64,000 nt of DNA from Streptomyces sp. LX-29. GTDB taxonomy: Bacteria; Actinomycetota; Actinomycetes; Streptomycetales; Streptomycetaceae. Position numbers and translations under genes: made by a program. Below, in pieces: positions 34,842 to 48,971 of this stretch. The notes below the pieces were generated by a model. That model saw only the letters and a list, made by a program, of their open reading frames with translations. It did no database searches and was not told the DNA's origin. The stretch is taken from positions 7,573,559-7,637,558 of the forward strand of contig NZ_CP089746.1 in the NCBI RefSeq assembly GCF_029541745.1, given 5' to 3'. How positions within the stretch are numbered: position 1 is the stretch's first letter; every line of letters begins with the position of its first letter.

Positions 34842-35489
34842 CACTCCCTCGGCCGCTCACGCGGTGCCCGTGTTCCGACGCCCCGCGGGCGCTCGCGGCG
34901 CGGTGCTCCGTCCCCGCGAGCTCGTTCCCTTGCGATGCTCCGTCGCCCGCGAGCCCGTGCTCTCGCGGCGCTCCGACGCCCGCGAGCCCGTTCCCTCACG
35001 GCGCTCTGACGCCCGCGGGCCCGTCCTCTCGCGTGCTCCGTCCCCCGCGCGCCCGTTCCCTTGCGATGCTCCGTCGCCCCCGGGCCCGTCCTCCCGCGGT
35101 GCTCCGTCGCCCGCGGGCCCGTCCCCTCAGGGTGCTCCACTGCCCGTGGGCCCGTTCCCTCACGGCGCTCTGACACCGCGGCCATGCCCGCCCGGCGTGC
35201 CGGGCACGGTGCGGACGCCCCTACAGGGCGGGGACGCCCCCGTGCCCCGACGCCCGCGCGGGCGCCCGTTCCCGTCCCGGGCACACCGTGTGCCGGCGCG
35301 GGTCACGAAGATCACTCGTGGTGCCGCACGCGCCTCACGTACGCTGCTGTTGTCAGGGGCGCGGCAGCGAGGGCGGGGGATATGACGATGCGTCGGCGCG
35401 GTCCGGCCGCGGAGGCCGTGGGCCGCCGCCCCGGGCGCCGTCCGCATACCGGGGGCGGTGGCGCGCGCCCGGGATCGCGGGGGCGGTGC
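34842..35489. other. 648-bp gap containing a 33-bp minisatellite
   Basis: Lies between the monooxygenase gene and the convergent dodecin gene. Eight 33-bp units occupy 34904-35166. The remainder (35170-35489) is GC-rich and has no protein-like frame. Long frames open on both strands are a by-product of a stop-free unit whose length is a multiple of three. Confidence 0.6.
34904..35166. repeat. Eight-copy 33-bp tandem repeat
   Basis: Eight imperfect units, each starting GCTCCGTCGCCCGCGAGCCC or similar and ending in CACGGC, TGCGAT or CGCGGC variants; seven are 33 bp and one is 32. A ninth partial copy follows. The sequence around the upstream stop codon (TCACGGCGCTCTGAC) is the same as part of the unit, so the array may have grown out of the end of the monooxygenase gene. 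Confidence 0.85.
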
Positions 35490-35708
35490 TCAGGACTCCG
35501 CCTCCTCCAGTCGGAACCCCACCTTCAGACCCACCTGGTAGTGGCCGATCTTCCCGTCCACCAGATGGCCGCGGATCTGACCGACCTCGAACCAGTCCAG
35601 GTTGCGCAGGGTCTTGGCGGCCCGCGCCAGGCCGTTGCGGATCGCGTCGTCGACGCCTTGCTCGGAGCTGCCGACGATCTCGGTCACCCGATAGGTGTGG
35701 TGGGACAT
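35490..35708 (-). CDS. Dodecin (flavin-binding)
   Basis: A 72-aa dodecin starting MSHHTYRVTEIVGSS, with the flavin/oligomer core NLDWFEVGQIRGHL and the ending HYQVGLKVGFRLEE. Twelve copies form a hollow sphere that stores and buffers flavins (and CoA in some bacteria). ATG 35708 is the family start; the longer frame to 35810 has no support. Confidence 0.95.
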   Translation of the reverse strand: MSHHTYRVTEIVGSSEQGVDDAIRNGLARAAKTLRNLDWFEVGQIRGHLVDGKIGHYQVGLKVGFRLEEAES

Positions 35709-35828
35709 GGCGCTCTCCGCGTTCCGTGCGAGGGTTCGGTGGTCCCTCTCACCGTGCCGCACCGCACCCCACCGCGCGAGCCGGACGCCGCCCGAGGGGT
35801 AACCCGCCACCCGCGGCCGGGTGTGGAC

Positions 35829-36320
35829 TTAGGGAACCACGGTCACCGGCCAGCGCCCCGCCTTGACCAGCCGCACCGCCACCGAGCCCACGATGCGGTG
35901 CCCGGCCTGCTCGGACGCGCCGACCACCACGGCGTCCGCCTTCAGCTCGTCGGCGGCGGTCACCAGGCCGTTGTACGGATCGCCGGCGAAGGTGTGGAAC
36001 TCCCAGCGCACCTCGAAGACGCCGCGCAGCCGCTCCACCGACGCCTTGATCTCGGTCATCAGCTCCTCGGCCACCCCCTCGGTCGCCTCCGCCACCGGCG
36101 CCCCCAGCGCCGCGCCCGCCGTCAGCAGCGGCTGTACGTAGACGACGGCGAGCAGGGCGTGCTGCCGCCGGGCGAGCCCCGCGGCGTAGGCGGCGGCGCG
36201 CCAGGAGGAGTCCGAGCCGTCCACACCGACGACGATGACCTTCGGCCCGTCCGTCCCGCGTTCGAAGGACGCGGGCAGTTTGTCCACCACATCTGCGAGG
36301 CTAGCGCCAGAGCCGGTCAA
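35829..36320 (-). CDS. Universal stress protein (UspA family)
   Basis: A single-domain Usp of up to 163 aa. KVIVVGVDGSDSSWRAAAYA is the N-terminal strand-helix. The ATP-binding GxxG-x9-GS motif appears as VGASEQAGHRIVGSVAVRLV near the C-terminus, partly altered. It may bind ATP and act in stress or dormancy responses. The start is uncertain: TTG 36320 gives the full frame, while GTG 36290 would remove ten residues, and neither has a good ribosome site. Divergent from the metallophosphoesterase gene. Confidence 0.85.
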   Translation of the reverse strand: MTGSGASLADVVDKLPASFERGTDGPKVIVVGVDGSDSSWRAAAYAAGLARRQHALLAVVYVQPLLTAGAALGAPVAEATEGVAEELMTEIKASVERLRGVFEVRWEFHTFAGDPYNGLVTAADELKADAVVVGASEQAGHRIVGSVAVRLVKAGRWPVTVVP

Positions 36321-36385
36321 GTGATCAACCGGCCCGCACTGGCGAGTCAGCGCACCATGATCGCCACCGTACGACAGGAGAAGTA

Positions 36386-37237
36386 ATGGGCGGCACCCAC
36401 CGGGGCGAACTACTCGCCATCAGTGACCTGCACGTGGCCTATGAGGAGAACCGGGCGATCGTCGAGCGGCTGCGGCCGGGCTCCGACGAGGACTGGGTGA
36501 TCGTCGCCGGCGACGTCGGCGAGGTCTTCGCCGACATCGAGTGGGCGCTGGGCCTGCTCAGCGAGCGGTTCGCCAAGGTGATCTGGACGCCGGGCAACCA
36601 CGAGCTGTGGACCCACCCCAAGGACCCGCTGGAGCTGCGCGGCGTCGCCCGCTACGAGCACCTGGTGGAGATGTGCCGGTCCAAGGGCATCGTCACGCCC
36701 GAGGACCCGTACCCGGTCTGGGAGGGCAACGGCGGTCCGCTCACCATCGCCCCGCTCTTCCTGCTCTACGACTACACCTTCCGGCTGGACGGCATCACCA
36801 CCAAGGAGGCGGCGCTGGCCCACGCCCACGAGGTCGGCGTGGTCTGCACCGACGAGCACTTCCTGCACCCGGACCCGTACCCCACCCGTGACGCCTGGTG
36901 CCGGGCCCGGGTGGCGGAGACCGAGGCCCGGCTGGCCGCCCGCGACCCCGAGCTGCCGACCGTGCTCATCAACCACTGGCCGCTCACCCGGCTCCCCACC
37001 CGGGTGCTGCGCTACCCCGACTTCGCGCTGTGGTGCGGCACCGAGCTCACCGCCGACTGGCACCAGCGCTTCAACGCCGAGACGGTGGTCTACGGACATC
37101 TGCACATCCCCCGGGTGACCGTGGAGGACGGGGTGCGGTTCCAGGAGGTCTCCGTGGGCTATCCGCGGGAGTGGAAGCGGCACGGCCGGCTGCCGGACGA
37201 CCCGCTGCGCCGCATCCTCCCCGTCCCGGTGCGCTGA
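36386..37237 (+). CDS. Metallophosphoesterase family protein
   Basis: A 283-aa calcineurin-like phosphoesterase with the dimetal motifs D-x-H (AISDLHVAYE), GD (VIVAGDVGE), GNHE (TPGNHELW), a histidine in INHWPLTR and GHLH (YGHLHIPR). The substrate is unknown. ATG 36386 follows GGAGA. Actinobacterial relatives often sit beside a phosphopantetheinyl transferase; none is seen here. Confidence 0.9.
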   Translation: MGGTHRGELLAISDLHVAYEENRAIVERLRPGSDEDWVIVAGDVGEVFADIEWALGLLSERFAKVIWTPGNHELWTHPKDPLELRGVARYEHLVEMCRSKGIVTPEDPYPVWEGNGGPLTIAPLFLLYDYTFRLDGITTKEAALAHAHEVGVVCTDEHFLHPDPYPTRDAWCRARVAETEARLAARDPELPTVLINHWPLTRLPTRVLRYPDFALWCGTELTADWHQRFNAETVVYGHLHIPRVTVEDGVRFQEVSVGYPREWKRHGRLPDDPLRRILPVPVR

Positions 37238-37330
37238 CCGGTCACTCCACCGGCGCTACGGCGTCGGTTGAGCCTCTCCTGAGCGACGCTGGCCACAGTG
37301 GGAGCCGGCGGCTAAGGAAGTGAGGCGACC

Positions 37331-37567
37331 ATGGCCCATGTCCATGAAGACGGCAACGCGGTGCTTCGCGGCGGCCCCGCGGCCCTCTCGGCGGACCCCG
37401 CCGTCGAGAACGAGTGGATAGTGCGAGTGGAGGACCTGGAGCAGACCCTCAAGCTGCCCTGTGGCAGCCACTACGACCATTACGCGCCCACCGCGGAGTG
37501 GTTGGAGAGGTCCGGCCGGACGCTGCGGGTCTTCCGGTGGAGCCGCCGCACCTACGTGGCCGAGTGA
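37331..37567 (+). CDS. DUF5988-like small protein
   Basis: A 78-aa protein with the central LEQTLKLPCGSHYDHYAPT and a basic aromatic C-terminus (LRVFRWSRRTYVAE), matching small DUF5988-type proteins found near streptomycete secondary-metabolite genes. No function is known. A ribosome site (AAGGAAGTGAGG) precedes ATG 37331, and a strong terminator follows, so it is probably not part of the downstream isonitrile operon. Confidence 0.75.
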   Translation: MAHVHEDGNAVLRGGPAALSADPAVENEWIVRVEDLEQTLKLPCGSHYDHYAPTAEWLERSGRTLRVFRWSRRTYVAE

Positions 37568-37623
37568 GGCGCGCGGCGTAGACCGCGCCCCACCGCGCCG
37601 ACGGAATCAGAGCCCGGAACCCC

Positions 37624-37654
37624 GAGCGGGGCGTCGCATGGCGACGCCCCGCTC
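37624..37654 (+). terminator. Terminator after the DUF5988 gene
   Basis: Perfect 14-bp arms (GAGCGGGGCGTCGC and its complement) around the loop ATG, 57 bp past the stop. Confidence 0.75.
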
Positions 37655-37746
37655 CGTCGTGTGCCCGCCCGCCCGTTCGGCCGGCCCCGCCTTCCCCGCA
37701 CCCGCCCTGCGTACACCTCCCCGCTCCCTTGCGTCCGGCACATGCC

Positions 37747-37776
37747 GTAGGGGTGTACCGGGATGGCCACCCCTAC
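37747..37776. promoter_or_regulatory. Inverted repeat, candidate operator
   Basis: GTAGGGGTG (37747-37755) and CACCCCTAC (37768-37776) are perfect arms 12 bp apart. A further partial copy (AGGGTGACCCCTAA) follows at about 37793-37806. The set sits roughly 45-100 bp upstream of the probable -10 of the isonitrile-type operon, where an activator such as the cluster's LAL regulator could bind. Confidence 0.45.
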
Positions 37777-37821
37777 CTCCCCTGTCTTGGTGAGGGTGAC
37801 CCCTAAGAGGCTTCAGGTGTC

Positions 37822-37852
37822 CTGTCATCGTGACCAACGCGCTGCCTAGGTT
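37822..37852 (+). promoter_or_regulatory. Probable promoter of the isonitrile-type operon
   Basis: TAGGTT at 37847-37852 is a good streptomycete -10. CTGTCA (37822-37827) or TGTCAT (37823-37828) lies 18-19 bp upstream as a -35, about 40 bp before the first start codon. Confidence 0.4.
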
Positions 37853-37891
37853 GAGGGCGACTCTGTTGCCCAACCCCCATGAAGGTGACCG

Positions 37892-38776
37892 ATGATCACC
37901 ATTCCGCAGGAAGGCGCCCGGATGGGCGTGGCGGTCGACGAGCTCGACGCGCTCAACGCGCCCGCCGAGGATCTCACGGCGCTCAAGCAGCTCGTCTACC
38001 GGCACCGCATCGTGGTCCTGAAGAACCAGCACCTGACGCCCGCCGAGTATGTGGCGTTCGGCCGGCGGCTGGGCGAGGTGGAGACGTACTACCAGCCGAT
38101 GTACCACCACCCCGAGCAGAAGGAGATCTTCGTCTCCTCCAACGTGAAGGAGGACGGACAGCAGGTCGGCGTGCCGCAGACCGGGAAGTTCTGGCACCAC
38201 GACTACTCGTTCATGCCGCGGCCGTTCGGGCTGACGCTGATCTACCCGCAGGTGGTCCCGCAGCACAACCGCGGCACGTACTTCATCGACATGGCGCGGG
38301 CCTACGAGAAGCTGCCGGAGGAGCTCAAGACCGAGATCAAGAACACCCGCAGTGAGAACAGCGTCCGCCGGTACTTCAAGATCCGGCCCAGCGACGTCTA
38401 CCGCCCGGTCGTCGAGATCCTCGCGGAGATCGAGGAGGAGACCCCGGCCTCCCGGCACCCCACCGTCTTCACCCACCCGGTGACCGGCGAGTCGGTGCTC
38501 TACCTCAGCCAGGCCATCACCTGCGGGCTGGAGGACGAGTCCGGCAACCCGCTGCGGGAGGGCCTGCTGGAGGAGCTGTTCGAGGCGGTCGGCCAGTCCG
38601 ACCCCACCTGCCAGCACGAGAACGTCCACCTTCAGCGGTTCGACAAGGGCGACATGCTGATCTGGGACAACCGCACGCTGGTGCACCGGGCCCTGCACAC
38701 CGTCAAGCCCGAACCCACGGTCTCCTTCCGGGTGACCGTGCACGACGAGTTCGAGTTCTACCCCGGAATCGGCTGA
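37892..38776 (+). CDS. Fe(II)/2-oxoglutarate isonitrile-forming oxidase (ScoE/Rv0097-like, TauD family)
   Basis: A 294-aa non-heme iron oxygenase. Iron ligands are the HxD motif H102/D104 (KFWHHDYSFMPRPFG) and H265 (DNRTLVHRALHT); R280 (SFRVTVHD) is placed to hold 2-oxoglutarate. Segments GLTLIYPQVVPQHNRGTYFI and YFKIRPSDVYRP, with the TYYQP pair of tyrosines, match the ScoE subgroup rather than taurine dioxygenases. ScoE turns an N-carboxymethyl-3-amino acid into a beta-isonitrile acid by oxidative decarboxylation. The FcoT-like gene begins 10 bp downstream, the same pairing as in known isonitrile loci. The subgroup call rests on recalled motifs. Confidence 0.9.
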   Translation: MITIPQEGARMGVAVDELDALNAPAEDLTALKQLVYRHRIVVLKNQHLTPAEYVAFGRRLGEVETYYQPMYHHPEQKEIFVSSNVKEDGQQVGVPQTGKFWHHDYSFMPRPFGLTLIYPQVVPQHNRGTYFIDMARAYEKLPEELKTEIKNTRSENSVRRYFKIRPSDVYRPVVEILAEIEEETPASRHPTVFTHPVTGESVLYLSQAITCGLEDESGNPLREGLLEELFEAVGQSDPTCQHENVHLQRFDKGDMLIWDNRTLVHRALHTVKPEPTVSFRVTVHDEFEFYPGIG

Positions 38777-38785
38777 GGAGGCCAT

Positions 38786-39328
38786 GTGGAGTTCCCGAAC
38801 GACGAGGCACTGCTGGAACGGGTGTTGCGGGTCTACAAGCCGCACTGTCGCTATCTGACCTCGGTCACCACCATCGCCAAGGGCGACCCGGGTGAGGCGG
38901 GCGGACAGGTCAGCGTCCGCGGCCGGTTCCACATCCCCGAGTCCTGCTACATCGACGACACCGGCCACTTCAACTCGGTGGAGTTCAACATCTGCTTCAA
39001 CCAGATGTACTACTTCATCGTCGCCAAGTCGGTCAAAGAGCGGCTGGTCCACGCCCTGAGCGACTGGACCCTGGACGACTTCTGGGAGCGGCAGCTCCAG
39101 GACATGTTCCTGGTCGACTTCCGCTCCAGCTTCCGGCGTGCCATCACCACAGGTGACTTCTGGGGCCAGCTCGACCTCACCGGCGCCCAAGAGCGGGACG
39201 GCGGCAACGGACCGCTGCTGATCCTGAACACCGAGGTCCGCTACGGCGAGGACGAGACCGCCGCCTGCAACGGGAAGGTCCGCCTGGCCATCCGCAACCA
39301 CAAGCCGTCCTCCGTGCCCACCGCGTGA
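38786..39328 (+). CDS. FcoT/ScoD-like thioesterase
   Basis: A 180-aa hot-dog-fold protein of the FcoT family (Rv0098/ScoD). The signature RVYKPHCRYLTSVTTIAKGD and IPESCYIDDTGHFNSVEFNI are clear, and the protein keeps the usual length. In isonitrile lipopeptide pathways ScoD adds glycine across the alpha,beta-double bond of an acyl-ACP and releases the N-carboxymethyl-3-amino acid. GTG 38786 follows GAGGAGG; the ATG two bases earlier is out of frame. Its role here, acting on an enoyl chain from the adjacent PKS, is inference. Confidence 0.9.
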   Translation: MEFPNDEALLERVLRVYKPHCRYLTSVTTIAKGDPGEAGGQVSVRGRFHIPESCYIDDTGHFNSVEFNICFNQMYYFIVAKSVKERLVHALSDWTLDDFWERQLQDMFLVDFRSSFRRAITTGDFWGQLDLTGAQERDGGNGPLLILNTEVRYGEDETAACNGKVRLAIRNHKPSSVPTA

Positions 39329-39357
39329 CCCCGTCCAGCCGACCCAGAGCAGGAGCC

Positions 39358-45665
<6,308 letters not shown>

Positions 45666-45669
<4 letters not shown>

Positions 45670-47228
45670 TGAGCGGCGGGAGCGCCGCCGTGCCCCGGCT
45701 GCCCACGATCGCCGCCACCGCGGCCCACCACGCGGAGGCCCGGCCGGACCGCATCGCCATCGAGTGCGAGGGAGTCACGGTCACCTTCCGGGAGCTCCAA
45801 CTGCGCAGCAACCGCACCGCGCACGCCCTGCTCGCCGAGGGGGTCGCCCGCAGCGCCCGGATCGCCTACCTGGGCAAGGACTCCGAGCACTACTACGACC
45901 TGCTGCTGGCGTGCGCCAAGACCGGCGCCGTGCTGGTGCCGGCCGACCCGCGACTCACCCCCGGCGAGATCGAGCACATCCTGGGTGACTCCGGGGCCGA
46001 GCTGCTGTTCACCGAGGAGGAGCACCTCCCCGCCGTGGCGGGCATCCGGGCCCGGCTGGGCGGGCTGCGCACGGTGATCCCGCTGGAGGCCACCGAGACG
46101 CACGGCAGCGGATTCCTCACCTGGAAGGCCGAGCAGCCCGACACCGACCCGGGCACCGGCGCCAGCCCCGGCCGTCCGCTGGCCCAGATCTACACCAGCG
46201 GTACCACCGGGGCGCCCAAGGGCGTGATGCTCAGCCAGGCCAGTTTCTGGGCCGTCAACGACCTGCTGGCCCGGCACCGGCTGGACTGGCTGGACTGGCG
46301 CGAGGACGACCGGAGCCTGAGCGTGCTGCCCGGCCACCACATCGGCGGGCCCTGGTGGTTCCTCCAGGGCTTCCGGGCCGGGGCCACCAATGTCCTGACG
46401 CGCAGCTTCGACGCGAAACAGATCATGGGGCTGATCCGCGACGGCGGCGTCACCACCACCCTGATGGTCCCCTCCATGCTCCAGATCCTGCTCGCCGAAC
46501 CGGCCACCACCCCGGCCGACTTCACCGGTCTGCGCAAGGTGGTCTACGGCGGCTCGCCCATCCCCGAGCCGCTGTTGAAGGAGTGTCTGGAGGTGATGGG
46601 CTGCGAGTTCGCGCAGATATACGGGCTCACCGAGACCTGTGCCTCCGCGGTCTGCCTGCCCCCGGCCGACCACGTCCCCGGCAACCCCCGGCTGCGGGCC
46701 GCCGGGCGCCCCTATCCGGGGGTGGCGGTGCAGGCCGTCGGCTCCGACGGGAGCCCGCTGCCGCCCGGTCGGATCGGCGAACTGCGCATCGACACCCCGG
46801 CCGTGATGGACGGCTACTGGAACCGGCCCCGCGAGACCGAGCGCACGGTCGTCGACGGCTGGCTGCACACCGGGGACGCCGGCCATGTCGACGAGGACGG
46901 CTACGTCTACATCCGCGACCGCATCAAGGACGTGATCCTGGTCGGAGGGGAGAACGTCTACCCGGCCGAGGTCGAGGCGGCGCTGAGCCGGCACCCCGCG
47001 GTCGCCGAGGCCGCCGTGGTCGGCGTGGAGCACCAGGTCCGCGGAGAGGCGGTGCACGCGTACATCGTGCCCCGCCCCGGCCAGCGGCCCACCGCGCGGG
47101 AGCTGGTGCTCTTCCTCAAGGGGCACCTCGCCGACTACAAGACGCCCACCGCCTACGAGTTCGTCGACCGACTGCCGCGCAACGCGGGCGGGAAGATCCT
47201 CCGCCGCGCGCTGCGCGAGCGGGCCTAG
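45666..47228 (+). CDS. Acyl-CoA/acyl-ACP ligase (FadD10/ScoC-like)
   Basis: A 520-aa ANL-superfamily adenylating enzyme. The P-loop is YTSGTTGAPKGVMLS; further motifs are YGLTET, GWLHTGDAGHVDEDGY, DVILVGGENVYPAEVE and the C-terminal lysine RNAGGKILRR. In isonitrile pathways ScoC/FadD10 loads a fatty acid, and later the isonitrile acid, on an ACP. ATG 45666 overlaps the PKS stop (ATGA). It may start the PKS or reactivate the beta-isonitrile acid. The choice between CoA and ACP as acceptor cannot be read from sequence. Confidence 0.9.
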
Positions 47229-47236
47229 GAGGGACC

Positions 47237-48496
47237 ATGGACGCAACCACGGACCGGTCCGGCGGGCAGGACCTGCTGGACCTGCCCATGCCGCGACCGA
47301 GCGAGTGCCCCTTCGGGCCGTCACCGGAGTACGCCCGGCTGCGGGTGGAGGCCCCGGTGACCCGGGTGAAGTGCCCCACCGGGGTCACGGCCTGGCTGGT
47401 CAGCCGGTACGCCGACGTCCGCGAGGCGCTCGGCGACTCGGAGCGCTTCAGCAGCCGCCCCGGGCAGGTCGTGCACTTCATGGCGCACGCCGACCCCGAC
47501 CGCCCGGTGGCGCCGGGGGAGTTCACCCGGATGGACGGGCCGGAGTACCAGCGCTTCCGCCGGCACATCGGCCCTGAGCTCGGCACCCCCAAGCGGCTGG
47601 ACCAGCTCCGGCCGAAGGTGCAGCGGATCGTGGACGAGCGGCTGGACGCCATGGCGGCGGCCGGCACGACCGCCGACTTCTACCACGACTTCGCGGTGCC
47701 GGTCACGACCGCCGCGATCGGCACGGTGGTCGGGGTGCCCTACGCCGACCGGGCGCTGTTCCACGATGCGGCGGCGGTGGTGTTCAGCGGGCTCACCGAC
47801 GCCCTGCAACTGGCCGAGGCGATCAGGCCGCTGCACGGCTACCTCTACGAGCTGGTACGGGAGCGTCGGAAGAACCCACAGGACGACGGGGTCAGCCGAA
47901 TGATCGCCCGCAGCGCGGCGGCGGACGAGTCGTTCAGCGACATGGAACTGGTGTCGATGAGCGCGGTGATGCTGGTCGCCGGCTTCGACACCACCGCCAC
48001 CGCCCTCTCGCACGGCATGCTCGCCCTGCTCGCCCACCCGGAGGAGCTGGCGCGGATGAGCGCCGACCCGAAGCTGATCCCGGGCGGGGTGGAGGAGATC
48101 GTGCGCTTCTTCGGCGGCGCGGCGGGGATCTTCCGCGAGGCCACCCGGGACACCGTGCTCGGCGGTCAGCCCATCGCCAAGGGTGACTATGTGATCCTGG
48201 CGATCCAGGCGGCCGACCGCGACCCCGGCATCTTCCGCGACCCCGACCGGCTCGACATCGCCCGGAAGACCACCGGACACCTGGGCTTCGGATACGGGGC
48301 ACATCAGTGTTTCGGCCAGCAGACCGCGCGGGTGGAGTTGACAGTGGCACTGGAGACGATCCTGCGGCGCGTGCCCTCGCTGCGGCTCGCCGTGCCGCTG
48401 GCGGAGGTCCCGTTCAAGACCGGCACCCCCGTGGCCGGGCCCGCGGCCGTGCCCGTAGCGTGGGAGGCCATCCTGCCGGCAGAGAAAGGGCATTGA
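47237..48496 (+). CDS. Cytochrome P450 monooxygenase
   Basis: A 419-aa actinobacterial P450. The I-helix is LVAGFDTTATALSH, the K-helix ExxR is not sharply visible but EEIVRFF fits, and the heme loop is FGYGAHQCFG with Cys358. ATG 47237 follows AGGAGGG, and its ferredoxin is encoded 2 bp downstream. It could hydroxylate or epoxidise the polyketide chain, as P450-type steps are expected for epoxy-isonitrile compounds; the actual reaction is inferred. Confidence 0.95.
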   Translation: MDATTDRSGGQDLLDLPMPRPSECPFGPSPEYARLRVEAPVTRVKCPTGVTAWLVSRYADVREALGDSERFSSRPGQVVHFMAHADPDRPVAPGEFTRMDGPEYQRFRRHIGPELGTPKRLDQLRPKVQRIVDERLDAMAAAGTTADFYHDFAVPVTTAAIGTVVGVPYADRALFHDAAAVVFSGLTDALQLAEAIRPLHGYLYELVRERRKNPQDDGVSRMIARSAAADESFSDMELVSMSAVMLVAGFDTTATALSHGMLALLAHPEELARMSADPKLIPGGVEEIVRFFGGAAGIFREATRDTVLGGQPIAKGDYVILAIQAADRDPGIFRDPDRLDIARKTTGHLGFGYGAHQCFGQQTARVELTVALETILRRVPSLRLAVPLAEVPFKTGTPVAGPAAVPVAWEAILPAEKGH

Positions 48497-48498
48497 CG

Positions 48499-48693
48499 AT
48501 GAAGGTGAAGGTCGACGCCGATCGGTGCGTGGCCTCGGGGATGTGCGCGTTCAGCGCGCCTGAGGTCTTCGACCAGAATGAACACGACGGCGTGGTCGTG
48601 CTGTTAACGGAGCTGCCGTCGGCCGAGCACCACGACGCGGTCCGGAGCGCGGTCCGCAACTGTCCCAACATGGTGATCGCGATCGAGGAGTAG
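48499..48693 (+). CDS. [3Fe-4S] ferredoxin, P450 partner
   Basis: A 64-aa ferredoxin with Cys10 and Cys16 (DADRCVASGMCAFSAPEVF) and a third cysteine in RNCPNMVIAIEE, the three-cysteine pattern of streptomycete P450 donors. It lies 2 bp after the P450 gene. An in-frame TTA codon (48604-48606, residue 36) would make its translation depend on the bldA tRNA, which is unusual for a redox gene. A perfect palindrome downstream probably ends the operon. Confidence 0.95.
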   Translation: MKVKVDADRCVASGMCAFSAPEVFDQNEHDGVVVLLTELPSAEHHDAVRSAVRNCPNMVIAIEE

Positions 48694-48731
48694 CCGGCGG
48701 GCACCCGCCCGCCGGTCGTGATCCCGACCCG

Positions 48732-48777
48732 CAGCGGCGGCTGTTGTGCGCGATATCGCGCACAACAGCCGCCGCTG
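48732..48777. terminator. Perfect 46-bp palindrome, operon terminator
   Basis: Two 23-nt arms (48732-48754 and 48755-48777) are exact reverse complements centred on GATATC, 38 bp after the ferredoxin stop. As RNA it forms a very stable hairpin, the likely end of the biosynthetic operon before the regulator gene. As DNA it could also be a large cruciform or binding site. Confidence 0.7.
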
Positions 48778-48971
48778 TTCGTCGTGCCCCCTCATCTGTT
48801 CGATCGATTCGGTCGAATGGTTTCGGCCATTTCGTCGCGTGATCGAGGTCATGTTTGGCTTAATCGGTTAGGCGCATGCTTACACTGGCGGGTGTCGAGG
48901 CGCACGCCGGTATAGGAATTTCGGGCTGGCGCATCGGTTCGCTGGTACCCGGCGGTGCGGGGGAGGGGATA

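Larger units (their letters stand above)
37568..37891. other. Regulatory gap before the isonitrile-type operon
   Basis: A 324-bp region with a terminator at its left end, an inverted repeat at 37747-37776 and a likely promoter at 37822-37852. No gene is visible. Confidence 0.6.

Noticed and set aside
25030..35166. Tandem arrays considered as CRISPR arrays
   Set aside because: Units abut each other without unique spacers and no cas genes are present.
34466..35284. Minus-strand frame encoding 11-residue repeats over the 33-bp array
   Set aside because: The repeat unit is a multiple of three and stop-free, so frames stay open by chance; half of it is antisense to the FAD monooxygenase.
48876..48971. 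ATG 48876 as start of the LAL regulator
   Set aside because: No ribosome site, and a TACACT -10-like hexamer overlaps it; TTG 48972 has GGGAGG and the usual N-terminus.
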